This document shows, piece after piece, positions 1 to 8,312 of a stretch of DNA of 28,654 nt. Origin of the DNA: Methanobacteriaceae archaeon (GTDB taxonomy: Archaea > Methanobacteriota > Methanobacteria > Methanobacteriales > Methanobacteriaceae); contig WOYJ01000174.1 in the NCBI GenBank assembly GCA_011620845.1, forward strand, positions 1 through 28,654, given 5' to 3'. The first letter of the stretch is position 1. Every line of letters starts with the position of its first letter. The notes beneath the pieces are model-generated. The model was given only the letters and a program-made list of their open reading frames with translations. It was not told the origin of the DNA and did no database searches. A program made the position numbers and the translations under genes.

Positions 1-234
1 CTCTTACTTAGTTTAATATTTATTTTTATGTCAATATGCCTTAAAAAATGTTTCTATTTAACTTTAAACAAAACATGAACAGTGAATTTTTCTTTAAATT
101 AGATATGCTATAAAAAGAAAAAGAAAATACTTTTTATAGATGTTTAAGCAGAATTTAATAATGAGAATTTAATCTGGAACGTATTTCTACTGTAGAAATT
201 TTTGATTCTTAATGGCAGAGTAGGGGATGAAAAA

Positions 235-384
235 ATGTCAGTAAATATAAAGGAAGCAAATTTAGAAGCAATAACCCATAGTATAGCCTTCATGAAGAAA
301 GATGAAAACTGTGATAAGGAACTTCTAAAAAAATTGAAGGAAGAACGTGACAAGCTTTTAAAGGAATTGAATGTGTCCATATAA
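235..384 (+). CDS. Small helical conserved-type protein of unknown function (49 aa)
   Basis: I do not recognise this gene. It encodes 49 residues beginning MSVNIKEANLEA, rich in Lys and Glu, with a C-terminal half (KELLKKLKEERDKLLKEL) that should form one amphipathic helix or short coiled coil. No signal peptide or membrane segment is visible, so it is probably cytosolic. The open frame runs 11 codons further up to a TTG at 202, but a GGGGATG purine stretch lies just before the ATG at 235 and none precedes 202, so 235 is chosen. It stands alone, 66 bases before prs. Coding status rests on the ribosome-binding site and the sensible helical composition. Confidence 0.55.
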   Translation: MSVNIKEANLEAITHSIAFMKKDENCDKELLKKLKEERDKLLKELNVSI

Positions 385-450
385 AAGTTTATTACAGGAT
401 TTTCCATTAAATATCCATACTCATAAAAAAAATGTTGGTGATGTATATTG

Positions 451-1311
451 ATGATAATAGGAGGGTCTGCATCTCAGAAACTGGCGGCATTAATTTCAAA
501 AGAACTAGACGAAACATTATGTCCCATGGAGACCAGGAAATTTCCTGACGGTGAACGATACATTAGAATAGGAGGTAACCTGGAATCAGATGCAGTAGTC
601 ATCCAGTCAACTGGATATCCTCAGGACCAGAACCTACTGGAACTATTTTTAATCCTCAAAACCCTTAAAAGTTTAGATGTAGAAAACATAAAGGTGGTAA
701 TACCCTACTTCGGTTACGCCAGACAGGAAAAACGCTTCAAAAGTGGGGAGGCCATCTCTGCCCAGGTGGTATCTGAACTCCTGGAAGCATGCGGTGCTAC
801 TGAGATTTTCTCCATCAACCTCCACGAAGATGGACTACGTAACCTGTTCAACATCCCCGCCCACAACCTATCTGCCATGCCCCTCATCGCCGAATATATA
901 GAGGAACATTTAGATGATCCAGTGATAGTTGCTCCAGATAAGGGTGCCCTGGGATTTGCCAGTGAAATAGCCGGTATACTGGGATGTGACTCGGACCATC
1001 TGGAAAAAACCCGCATATCACCAGATAAGGTGGAAACTCGAACCAAGGACCTGGATGTCCAGGGTAGGGAAGCGGTGATAATAGACGATATAATAAGCAC
1101 CGGGGGAACCATAATAAACGCCTCCCATATCCTACGTCAACACGGCGCAAGTAAAATAGTGGTGTCCTGCGTCCACCCCGTCCTGGTGGAAGACGCACTG
1201 CTCAGAATATTCGCTTCAGGTGTAGATGATGTCATCGCCACCGACACTCTCCAGTCAGATGCAAGTACCATCTCTGTTGCCCCCTTGATTGCTGATTTTA
1301 TTGGGAAATAA
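451..1311 (+). CDS. prs: Ribose-phosphate pyrophosphokinase (PRPP synthetase), archaeal type
   Basis: Makes PRPP from ribose 5-phosphate and ATP, feeding purine, pyrimidine, histidine and tryptophan synthesis in the cytosol. The 286-residue product has the two-lobed phosphoribosyltransferase-type layout: the ATP-loop region PYFGYARQEKRF (about 85-96), FSINLHEDG (about 120-128) and the PRPP/ribose-phosphate loop IDDIISTGGTI (about 211-221). The length fits the short archaeal form. The frame also has a TTG directly before at 448, but ATG 451 has GGTGAT 8 bases upstream and gives the usual archaeal start MIIGGSAS. It is the first gene of no obvious operon; a T-rich stretch follows it. Identification is secure. 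Confidence 0.96.
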   Translation: MIIGGSASQKLAALISKELDETLCPMETRKFPDGERYIRIGGNLESDAVVIQSTGYPQDQNLLELFLILKTLKSLDVENIKVVIPYFGYARQEKRFKSGEAISAQVVSELLEACGATEIFSINLHEDGLRNLFNIPAHNLSAMPLIAEYIEEHLDDPVIVAPDKGALGFASEIAGILGCDSDHLEKTRISPDKVETRTKDLDVQGREAVIIDDIISTGGTIINASHILRQHGASKIVVSCVHPVLVEDALLRIFASGVDDVIATDTLQSDASTISVAPLIADFIGK

Positions 1312-1412
1312 ACCTTATTTTCCAGTAATAGTTGATCTACTCTGATTATTTGTAACTTATTACGATTTTTAAAGGTTTTTATTTGGTAACAATTTAAAAG
1401 GGGGGTAAAAGT

Positions 1413-1802
1413 ATGGTCAATTGGAAAGCAGTCATCATCGGTTTTATTTTAACAATCGTTTTAGGTTTACTCCTGGGAATATTCGTCGGAAATATTGCAA
1501 GCTCTATAGGATTCTTTATTGCCACTATCGTTACAGGTTATCTGGCCGGTGGCGGCCCATCTAATGGTGCACTTCATGAAGCTTTAACAGTAATTCTGGG
1601 TGGAATCATTGTAGCCATTATAGCCGCTCTAATTGGGAGTAACTTAGTTACTATCACTGCTGGAGCTGCACTTGGAATTGCCACCGGTGTCATTGCCATC
1701 ATAATCATTATCGTCGCATACGCAATAGTAGGCACTATCGGCGGTGCTATCGGCGGATTATTAAACCGGACCCCCTCAGAACCAGCTGCTGAATCAGAAT
1801 AA
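1413..1802 (+). CDS. DUF5518-like small integral membrane protein, copy 1
   Basis: A 129-residue, very hydrophobic protein with about four glycine-rich membrane spans (roughly 6-27, 30-47, 57-78, 85-115) and a short polar tail. The pattern of Gly/Ile-rich spans with a GGPSNGALHEA loop between spans 2 and 3 matches the DUF5518-type proteins I associate with Methanobacterium. Function is unknown. A strong GGGGGG ribosome-binding site lies 6 bases before the ATG. It is a paralogue of the next gene at 2001, with a similar leader and a nearly identical 3' end, so the pair arose by tandem duplication. It may resemble small stress-related membrane proteins, but that is a guess from shape only. Confidence 0.8.
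   Translation: MVNWKAVIIGFILTIVLGLLLGIFVGNIASSIGFFIATIVTGYLAGGGPSNGALHEALTVILGGIIVAIIAALIGSNLVTITAGAALGIATGVIAIIIIIVAYAIVGTIGGAIGGLLNRTPSEPAAESE
1735..1769 (+). repeat. Segment shared with paralogue (35 identical bases), copy 1
   Basis: These 35 bases at the 3' end of the first DUF5518-like gene are identical to 2299-2333 in the second. A further 12 bases (1722-1733) match 2286-2297 across one mismatch. Synonymous positions are kept too, although the rest of the two genes has diverged clearly. That points to recent gene conversion or to selection on the DNA itself. Confidence 0.85.
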
Positions 1803-1851
1803 AATTTTTCAATTTCCTTATTTACTTCTTTTGTAGTAGTGATATGGACCA

Positions 1852-1889
1852 AATTCCAATTATTATAACGAATTCCAATTATTATAACG
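1852..1889. repeat. Perfect tandem repeat, 2 x 19 bases
   Basis: The unit AATTCCAATTATTATAACG occurs twice head to tail in the spacer between the two DUF5518-like genes (1852-1870 and 1871-1889). It is probably a slippage duplication. No function is evident. Confidence 0.9.
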
Positions 1890-1921
1890 AATTTTATAAA
1901 ATTCAACAAAGATAAATACCA

Positions 1922-1936
1922 TTATATACAAATATA
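1922..1936 (+). promoter_or_regulatory. Candidate TATA box of the second DUF5518-like gene
   Basis: TTATATACAAATATA is the best archaeal TATA-box match upstream of the gene at 2001. Initiation about 25 bases downstream would leave a leader of about 50 bases. Pattern match only. Confidence 0.4.
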
Positions 1937-2000
1937 TTCTTAAGATAAAGGAACTATCAAGTTTCTTAATCTTATAACAATCTAAAAGGGGGTGAAAAAC

Positions 2001-2360
2001 ATGGTCGACTGGAAATGGGCAGGCATTGGCGCAGTATTAATTATAATTTTAGCTATAGTATTCGGACTAGTAGACTTTTATTGGCTCGGTGTTTTAATTG
2101 CAGGTATAATCATAGGATATCTGGTCGGTGGTCCATCAAATGGTGCAGTACATGGAGCAGTAGCCGGAGTAATTGGAGGAATAATCATAGGCATACTTGC
2201 AGCTTTAGGTATAGACATAATAGCCGGAGTCGCAGCAGGTTTACTAGGCGGAGCACTGGTAGCTATAGTTTTCATAATTATATATGCAATAGTAGGCGCT
2301 ATCGGCGGTGCTATCGGCGGATTATTAAACCGGGGCCCGGCAGAAACACCTGCAGAATAA
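2001..2360 (+). CDS. DUF5518-like small integral membrane protein, copy 2
   Basis: A 119-residue paralogue of the protein at 1413, with the same MV(D/N)WK start, four glycine-rich membrane spans and the loop GGPSNGAVHGA. The open frame includes a GTG at 1992, but that GTG is part of the GGGGGTG ribosome-binding site. Alignment with the paralogue puts the start at ATG 2001. The bases 1975-1994 (TAACAATCTAAAAGGGGGTG) closely match the leader of copy 1, so both copies probably share translational control. Its own TATA box suggests separate transcription. Function is unknown; membrane location is certain from composition. Confidence 0.82.
   Translation: MVDWKWAGIGAVLIIILAIVFGLVDFYWLGVLIAGIIIGYLVGGPSNGAVHGAVAGVIGGIIIGILAALGIDIIAGVAAGLLGGALVAIVFIIIYAIVGAIGGAIGGLLNRGPAETPAE
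2299..2333 (+). repeat. Segment shared with paralogue (35 identical bases), copy 2
   Basis: Partner of 1735-1769. It encodes the last membrane span's glycine-rich end and the LLNR motif before the polar tail. Confidence 0.85.
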
Positions 2361-2434
2361 AACAAGATTTTATAATTTTTTTTATTAATTGCTTTCCTTT
2401 TTTTAAAAATTAGTATAACCTGGAGGAATTATAG

Positions 2435-2752
2435 ATGGATGAAGAGATTAAAATCCCATACATAAAAGAAAACATCATCAGATGCCTGTGTCCAACCTGT
2501 CCTGTGCAGAAAAACAGTACGTGCGCCAAGGAAAAGATGATGAATTTCCAGGAACTCTTGCAAAGTGAGGATGACCCTAAACCAGAGGATTACCCTGGCA
2601 TGTACTGCGCTAATGGAAAAGCAGAATGTGAAGATATTGAGACAGAAAAAAACTGCTTATGTAATGAATGCATGGTTTATAAAGAATTTAGCCTGGAGAA
2701 TGCTAAACCCGACTTTCTTTACTGCAGCGATGGGAAAGCAATGCAAAAATAA
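2435..2752 (+). CDS. DUF2769-like cysteine-rich protein
   Basis: A 105-residue soluble protein with ten cysteines (17, 19, 22, 30, 58, 65, 74, 76, 79, 97), the kind of pattern that binds zinc or an iron-sulfur cluster. It looks like two half-repeats: CLCPTC followed by YCANGKA, then CLCNEC followed by YCSDGKA. This matches the DUF2769 family as I know it from methanogens, whose function is undescribed. A GGAGG site lies 8 bases before the ATG at 2435. It is convergent with the RNA helicase gene (stop codons 40 bases apart). Metal binding is inferred from the cysteines. Confidence 0.8.
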   Translation: MDEEIKIPYIKENIIRCLCPTCPVQKNSTCAKEKMMNFQELLQSEDDPKPEDYPGMYCANGKAECEDIETEKNCLCNECMVYKEFSLENAKPDFLYCSDGKAMQK

Positions 2753-2792
2753 TAGAAAAGAACTTATTTTCTATTTTATCCTCTTAGTAACT

Positions 2793-4376
2793 CTACTTCA
2801 TCCTCTTATTAGCCGGTTCTATGTTCACCGATCTTCCCTTAATTTTAGCACCCTTCATAATGGATAACACATCCTTAGCGCTGCTATCCGGTATTTCCAT
2901 GAAGGAAAACTTATCGTAGACATCAACTTTACCTATTACGCTACTGGAAAGGCCTGTTTTATCCCCTACAGCCCTCACTATATCCTTTGCCTTGACTCTG
3001 TCCTTGCGCCCAATATTCAGGAAGAACCGTACCATACCTATACTCGCACCAGTATCTCCAAAGCCGTTATCTGATTCACCATCGGTATTTTCCTCGGTCA
3101 TGGCCATCTTCAACAGGGCTGCCGCGGTTTCCAGGGAAGTGTAATCTTCTTCTATCAACTTTTCCACTATGAGTATCTGTTTATCCAGATCCTCAGTGTT
3201 TATGACATTTTTTACCTTCTTGATGAACTGGTCGGTCTTCATCTCCTGCACATGGCGTAAGGTTGGTATCTCCTGCTGTTCTATACTGGTTTTAGTATAC
3301 CTCTGTATATCTCTCAACCGGTAGATTTCCTTACCAGATACGAAGGTGAATGCTTTACCATTTTTACCCGCTCTACCTGTCCGGCCGATACGGTGGACGT
3401 AGTATTCATCGTCGTTTGGTACGTCGTAGTTGAAGACTATTTCTATATCATCCACATCGATCCCCCGGGCAGCCACATCGGTAGCCACCAGGACGTCGAT
3501 GGTTCCCTTGCGGAACTTGTTCATCACCCGGTCCCTCTGTCCCTGGGTGAGATCACCGTGCAGGCCATCAGCCAGGTATCCCCTTACCTGTAAGTGGCTT
3601 ACCAATCGGTCAACGCGTCTCTTGGTGTTGCAGAATACCAGAGAGAGGTTGGGATTGTGTATGTCCAGTAATCGTGATAGTAAGTCCAGCTTCATCTTCT
3701 CCTTGACTTCGAAGTATATTTGCTGGGTTTCCGGGACGGTGAGTTCCTGGGGAACCACCTTTAAAAATTCTGGATCATCCTGATATTTCTTGGTTAACCT
3801 GAGTATTTCCCGGGACATGGTCGCTGAAAAGAGTAACATCTGCCTTTCATCAGGCATATCCCTTAAAACAAATTCAATATCATCTCTAAAGCCCATATCT
3901 AACATTTCATCGGCTTCATCCAGTACAATAATTCTTACACTGCTCATGTCCAGGGTTCCCCGTCTCATATGATCCATGACCCGGCCGGGTGTGCCTATCA
4001 CTATCTGCACGCCCTTATCCAGTGCTTTGATCTGTCTTTCTATAGGCTGGCCACCGTAGACAGGTAGTACGCGGATGTTCTTCAGGTATTTGGAGAGTTT
4101 TTTCAGTTCCTCTGCCACCTGGATGGCCAGTTCCCTGGTGGGGCATAGTATTATGGCCTGTAGTTCCTTTTGGTGGGGATCGATCTTCTCTAATATGGGA
4201 ATTCCAAAGGCAGCGGTTTTACCTGTTCCGGTCTGTGCCTGGCCTATCACATCTCTGCCTTCCATGATGTGGGGTATGGCCAGGGACTGGATGGGTGTGG
4301 CCTCTTCAAAACCCATATCGAGTACTGCCTTCTCCATTGGCTTAGATATTATGTCTTTAAAATTTAGTTTTTCCAT
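2793..4376 (-). CDS. deaD: DEAD-box ATP-dependent RNA helicase (DeaD/CsdA type)
   Basis: Unwinds RNA duplexes using ATP, typically in ribosome assembly or cold adaptation. The 527-residue protein has the full helicase core: GFEEATPIQ Q-motif (22-30), AQTGTGKT (47-54), PTREL (79-83), DEAD (153-156), SAT (184-186), VATDVAARGID (297-307) and HRIGRTGR (328-335). A linker of about 100 residues leads to a C-terminal DbpA-type RNA-binding domain (about 448-525, beginning VRFFLNIGRKD), which marks the DeaD/CsdA/DbpA group rather than a minimal archaeal DEAD-box protein. AAAAGGA lies just before the start codon. It follows lonB on the same strand after 145 bases that contain an oligo-T stretch, so it is probably transcribed separately. 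Confidence 0.95.
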   Translation of the reverse strand: MEKLNFKDIISKPMEKAVLDMGFEEATPIQSLAIPHIMEGRDVIGQAQTGTGKTAAFGIPILEKIDPHQKELQAIILCPTRELAIQVAEELKKLSKYLKNIRVLPVYGGQPIERQIKALDKGVQIVIGTPGRVMDHMRRGTLDMSSVRIIVLDEADEMLDMGFRDDIEFVLRDMPDERQMLLFSATMSREILRLTKKYQDDPEFLKVVPQELTVPETQQIYFEVKEKMKLDLLSRLLDIHNPNLSLVFCNTKRRVDRLVSHLQVRGYLADGLHGDLTQGQRDRVMNKFRKGTIDVLVATDVAARGIDVDDIEIVFNYDVPNDDEYYVHRIGRTGRAGKNGKAFTFVSGKEIYRLRDIQRYTKTSIEQQEIPTLRHVQEMKTDQFIKKVKNVINTEDLDKQILIVEKLIEEDYTSLETAAALLKMAMTEENTDGESDNGFGDTGASIGMVRFFLNIGRKDRVKAKDIVRAVGDKTGLSSSVIGKVDVYDKFSFMEIPDSSAKDVLSIMKGAKIKGRSVNIEPANKRMK

Positions 4377-4455
4377 GTTGTTATTTTCCTTTTAATTTGT
4401 ATAAAAAATTAGATTAAATCAGGTTCAATTTCAAAAAAAATGAACAATGAAGATT

Positions 4456-4465
4456 AAAAAAAAAA
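4456..4465 (-). terminator. Oligo-T terminator candidate after lonB
   Basis: Ten T residues on the minus strand lie 57 bases beyond the lonB stop codon and 79 bases before the deaD start. This fits an archaeal T-tract terminator separating the two genes. Confidence 0.5.
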
Positions 4466-4499
4466 GTGTATCTCCTAAAATTTGAGTTATCTCTTAAAA

Positions 4500-4533
4500 T
4501 TCCATTAATTGGTGGTTTCCATTAATTGGTGGT
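4500..4533. repeat. Perfect tandem repeat 2 x 17 bases across the lonB stop codon
   Basis: TTCCATTAATTGGTGGT occurs at 4500-4516 and 4517-4533. The inner copy contains the lonB stop codon (4522-4524, reverse strand) and the last codons (PTTN). The outer copy lies just beyond the gene and carries a second TAA in the same context, so the duplication leaves the protein unchanged. Confidence 0.9.
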
Positions 4534-6429
4534 TGGATTCTGCAGGATACCAGTTGGCATGATATCTGTGATTTTACGCATTTTCTGGAGCAGGCCTTTT
4601 TTACCTTTACCTATCAGGGCATGTTCCAAGACATCACTTAGAGTATCTACAGGTATGATTTCAATCTTCCTGCGGTACCTGTCCTCTATTAACACGTCTT
4701 CCATGTTGGCTCTGGGTATTAAAACCTTCTTAATACCTGCTTCGGCTGCTGCTTCTATCTTACCTGTCACCCCACCAACAGGGAGTACATCTCCCCTTAC
4801 ACTTAAAGAACCTGTTAGAGCTAGTGACTGGTCAACTGGAATGTTTTCAAGAGCAGATATAACTGCTGTTGCCACCGATACGCTGGCACTGTCTCCTTCT
4901 ACACCACCATGGGCCTGTACAAACTGAATGTGTATGTCGTAGTTCGAGATACTTGTACCTGTGTTCTTCTTAATTAAGGCACTTACGTTGGTTACTGCTT
5001 CTTTGGCTATTTCACCTAATTTACCAGTGGCTATGATTTTACCCTCTAAGCTGCTCTGGGCCGGGGCTGCTTCCGCTTCAATGGGGAGAATTATTCCGCT
5101 ACGGCCACCCATTACGGCCAATCCGTTTACACGACCAACTTGAGTACCTTCCGATTTAAATACATTGTACTGTTTAATCTGTGAGATGTTTCTATCTGCC
5201 ACCTGCTGTTCTAATGTTCTTGCGAGTTTTTTAGCACTGATTACATGTTCTAACGTGACTAATTCAGCCCTTTCACCCTTGGCTATATCCCCAGCGGCCC
5301 TAACCAGGCCACCTAAATCCCTTAGTTTGAGGGTTAGTGAATCTTTTTTACCGGCTCTTCTTTGAGCTTCTCTGATAATTTCTCCCACAGCTTCTTTACT
5401 GAAGTGGGGGATTCTTCCATCCTTTTTAACTTCCTGTGCCACGAATTGTATGAGTTTGTCCCTGTTTTCCGGGGTGTCTGGCATGGAATCTTTCATATAA
5501 ACTTCATAACCATACCCTCTTATCCTGGAACGCAGGGCTATGTGCATTCCTTCCAGGATGTGCAGGTTACCGGAAGCTACCAGTACGAAGTCGCAGGGGA
5601 CTTCCTGGGTTCTTACCATGGCTCCACTGCTGGTTTCACTTTGACCGGTTATAGAATATTTTTTCTCCTGCATCGCGGTTAAGAGTTCCTGCTGGGTTTT
5701 CATATTCATGGTACCTATTTCATCCACATAAAGCACTCCTTTATTGGCTTTATGTATCATACCGGCTTCCACCCTTTCATGGGCAGGAGTTCCCAGTCCT
5801 CCGGACTGGTAAGGGTCGTGTCTTACATCACCCAAAAGTGCACCGGCGTGTGCTCCGGTGGCATCTACAAATGGGGCTTTTTTGTGATTGTCATTGTTAA
5901 TCAATAATTTGGGCACCATAACTGCGGATTTGGGTTTCATCTGCATAATAACTAACAAGACAATTCCTGCGGCGATTATCGCTGCTAAAAATTGTTGCAT
6001 ATAGAATCCCACTATCAGGATAAAGGCGATGATTACCATCATTATCATATTCTTTCTTTCTTCTGATCCTTTGGCCTTTACCTTGTAGTTGGTTACTACT
6101 TTTTTACCTTCACCAGCAGGCATGGCTCCAATTAATGGGTTGTGGTTATCCTCTATATTGGGATAAACCAGGACATCCTGAAGTTCTTCAGGAGGCAGGA
6201 GTTCCGCCATTCCCTTAGCTAACATAGACTTTCCTATACCCGGTTCACCAATTAAGAGAACGTTTCTTCTCTGCTTAGCTGCTTTTTTCACTGTTTCTAC
6301 AGCTTCTTTCTGACCGATGATCTGGTCTATTATCTTATCCGGGACATCAATCTCCCCGGAGTTATTATAAGACCTTATATTAAGTGTGTTCTTCACTGAA
6401 CTGGTTGAATTCGAGTTTAAATTTGCCAT
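4522..6429 (-). CDS. lonB: Archaeal Lon protease, LonB (membrane-anchored)
   Basis: ATP-dependent protease that degrades misfolded and regulatory proteins at the inner face of the membrane. The 635-residue protein has an AAA+ domain with Walker A GEPGIGKS (61-68) and Walker B GVLYVDEI (231-238). As in archaeal LonB, two membrane helices (about 128-144 and 147-163) sit between these motifs. The C-terminal protease domain carries the Ser-Lys dyad: Ser514 in GVEGDSAS and Lys557 in GGVTGKIEAA. The start ATG has AGGAGGT about 11 bases upstream. The gene is divergent from cobyric acid synthase across 301 bases and upstream of the RNA helicase gene. All key residues are present. Confidence 0.97.
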   Translation of the reverse strand: MANLNSNSTSSVKNTLNIRSYNNSGEIDVPDKIIDQIIGQKEAVETVKKAAKQRRNVLLIGEPGIGKSMLAKGMAELLPPEELQDVLVYPNIEDNHNPLIGAMPAGEGKKVVTNYKVKAKGSEERKNMIMMVIIAFILIVGFYMQQFLAAIIAAGIVLLVIMQMKPKSAVMVPKLLINNDNHKKAPFVDATGAHAGALLGDVRHDPYQSGGLGTPAHERVEAGMIHKANKGVLYVDEIGTMNMKTQQELLTAMQEKKYSITGQSETSSGAMVRTQEVPCDFVLVASGNLHILEGMHIALRSRIRGYGYEVYMKDSMPDTPENRDKLIQFVAQEVKKDGRIPHFSKEAVGEIIREAQRRAGKKDSLTLKLRDLGGLVRAAGDIAKGERAELVTLEHVISAKKLARTLEQQVADRNISQIKQYNVFKSEGTQVGRVNGLAVMGGRSGIILPIEAEAAPAQSSLEGKIIATGKLGEIAKEAVTNVSALIKKNTGTSISNYDIHIQFVQAHGGVEGDSASVSVATAVISALENIPVDQSLALTGSLSVRGDVLPVGGVTGKIEAAAEAGIKKVLIPRANMEDVLIEDRYRRKIEIIPVDTLSDVLEHALIGKGKKGLLQKMRKITDIMPTGILQNPTTN

Positions 6430-6730
6430 TTACTATGACAACCTCCTTTATTTTCCACAAAACTAAAAATGAATGTGTTTTATTAGTTAAAATTATTTTT
6501 ACTATTATTTGGATATTTGTGATCTTAATATATGAATATTTGCTTTTGTTGTGAACTAATTATTAATGCAATTAGTCTTATTTATATATTACTATTTTGT
6601 CTCTTATATCATTTCTTCATATATTATAACCTGATCTGGAAATATCCATATCTAGAAATCAATTTATCTAGTAGAATATTCAACTATTATTTATATCCAA
6701 TAAGAGATTTTAATTAAGGAAGGCTCATAA
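6430..6730. other. Divergent spacer between lonB and cobyric acid synthase
   Basis: This 301-base, very A+T-rich spacer must hold two divergent promoters. TATTTATAT at 6688-6696 is a candidate TATA box for the gene at 6731, about 35 bases from its ATG. An inverted repeat with 7-base arms, ACTAATT (6555-6561) and AATTAGT (6570-6576), could be an operator, but at this composition it may be chance. A 61-codon frame at 6532-6717 is judged spurious. Confidence 0.5.
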
Positions 6731-8242
6731 ATGACGTGTATAATGGTCCAGGGGACCTCATCCAACGCAGGTAAAAGCGTGGTTGTGGCTGCCCTATGCA
6801 GGATATTCTCCAAAAGGGGTTATCAGGTGGTTCCCTTCAAATCCCAGAATATGTCCCTTAACTCCTATACCACCAGTGAAAATGCAGAGATAGCCATGGC
6901 CCAGGTGCTTCAGGCAGAAGCCGCCGGCCTGGAACCATCCTATCATATGAATCCCATCCTTTTAAAGCCCAAGGAAGATTTCATCTCCCAGGTCATAGTT
7001 CATGGAAAACCCGCTGGAGATATGAACTTCTACCATTACCAGAATAATTTCAGGGAGGAAGCCCTTAAAGCCATTAAAACATCCCTCGATTACCTGAAAG
7101 ACAGGTATGAGATAGTGGTAATGGAAGGTGCGGGTTCTCCAGCGGAGATCAATATGCTGGACGTGGATATGGCCAATATGAAGATAGCCCAGCTGGCCGA
7201 TGCCGATGTACTTCTGGTGGCAGATATCGACAGGGGAGGTGTTTTCGCCTCCATCGCCGGTACCTTTGCTTTATTACCGGAAGAAGACCGGGAAAGGATA
7301 AAGGGAATAATCATCAACAAGTTCCGGGGTAACCTGGACATACTGATGCCCGGGATCGAGCAGATAGAGGAGATAGTGGGAGTGCCAGTTTTAGGGGTTA
7401 TCCCTTATGATAAAAGCCTTAAACTCCCAGAAGAAGATTCTGCCTCTCTATCGGAGCATAAATTCAGCAAAAATGAGAAGATCTCAGTAGGGTTAATGCG
7501 CTTCCCCCGCATAGCTAATTTCACAGATATAGACCCACTGGAATATGAACCAGATATTGGGATTGAACTCATTGAACTGGGGAGCGACATGGGAAAAGTA
7601 GATGCTTTAATACTTCCCGGAACCAGAAACACCGTCAACGACATGATGGCCATAGATGAGGCAGGTTTCGTGGATGATATCCGTACTGTATCTCGGGAAA
7701 TACCTGTCTTCGGCCTCTGCGGTGGTTACCAGATGCTGGGGACTAAAATTTTAGATGAAACCCTTAAAGAGTCCAAGCATGGTTCCGTGGACGGGATCGG
7801 ACTCCTGGATATGAAAACCTGTTTTGGTAAGGTTGATAAGATAATAACCCAGAGCCAGGGCGAACTGGTGGGAAATGGTATGTTTAAAAGATTTAAAGGA
7901 AATTTAGTGGACGGTTACGAATTACATGAAGGCACCACCGTTTTAACTGATGTTAAACCACTTTTCAGGATCATCAAAGGTGTCGGTAACAGTCCCGATT
8001 CAGGATACGACGGTGCTGTAGACGGCCAGGTGGCAGGCACCTACTTCCATGGTGTATTCCACAACTTCCGCTTCAGAAGATTTTTCACGGATCTTCTGCG
8101 GAAGGAGAAGGGCCTTGATGAGTTGGGATTTGCCAGGGACGATTTTGAAGATTTAAAAAGGTTCTCCATTGATCGGCTGGCGGATATATTTGAAGATAAT
8201 ATTGAAATGGGTATTATTGATGATTTGATTCGAAAAGATTAG
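6731..8242 (+). CDS. cbiP: Cobyric acid synthase (adenosylcobyrinic acid a,c-diamide amidase)
   Basis: Amidates four side chains of adenosylcobyrinic acid a,c-diamide with glutamine and ATP in corrinoid synthesis, which methanogens need for methyl-transfer enzymes. The 503-residue protein has an N-terminal dethiobiotin-synthetase-like ATP domain (QGTSSNAGKS, 7-16; VMEGAGSPAEI, 130-140) and a C-terminal class I glutamine amidotransferase domain. The nucleophile Cys330 lies in FGLCGGYQM and the active-site His440 in GTYFHGVF. Length is typical for CobQ/CbiP. AAGGAAGG lies before the ATG. It stands alone, divergent from lonB and convergent with trkA; no other corrinoid gene is in the window. Confidence 0.96.
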   Translation: MTCIMVQGTSSNAGKSVVVAALCRIFSKRGYQVVPFKSQNMSLNSYTTSENAEIAMAQVLQAEAAGLEPSYHMNPILLKPKEDFISQVIVHGKPAGDMNFYHYQNNFREEALKAIKTSLDYLKDRYEIVVMEGAGSPAEINMLDVDMANMKIAQLADADVLLVADIDRGGVFASIAGTFALLPEEDRERIKGIIINKFRGNLDILMPGIEQIEEIVGVPVLGVIPYDKSLKLPEEDSASLSEHKFSKNEKISVGLMRFPRIANFTDIDPLEYEPDIGIELIELGSDMGKVDALILPGTRNTVNDMMAIDEAGFVDDIRTVSREIPVFGLCGGYQMLGTKILDETLKESKHGSVDGIGLLDMKTCFGKVDKIITQSQGELVGNGMFKRFKGNLVDGYELHEGTTVLTDVKPLFRIIKGVGNSPDSGYDGAVDGQVAGTYFHGVFHNFRFRRFFTDLLRKEKGLDELGFARDDFEDLKRFSIDRLADIFEDNIEMGIIDDLIRKD

Positions 8243-8312
8243 TATTGGAGATTTAATAGAAAAATTTGTGATTTAAAATAGAATTCAATTCTTATGAACC
8301 AGAATTAAAAAT

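Noticed and set aside
202..234. TTG upstream extension of the 49-aa protein
   Set aside because: The purine-rich ribosome-binding site lies inside this extension and points to the ATG at 235.
6532..6717. 61-codon frame rich in Ile, Tyr and Phe
   Set aside because: It lies in an A+T-rich divergent spacer, has no ribosome-binding site and reads like translated low-complexity DNA.
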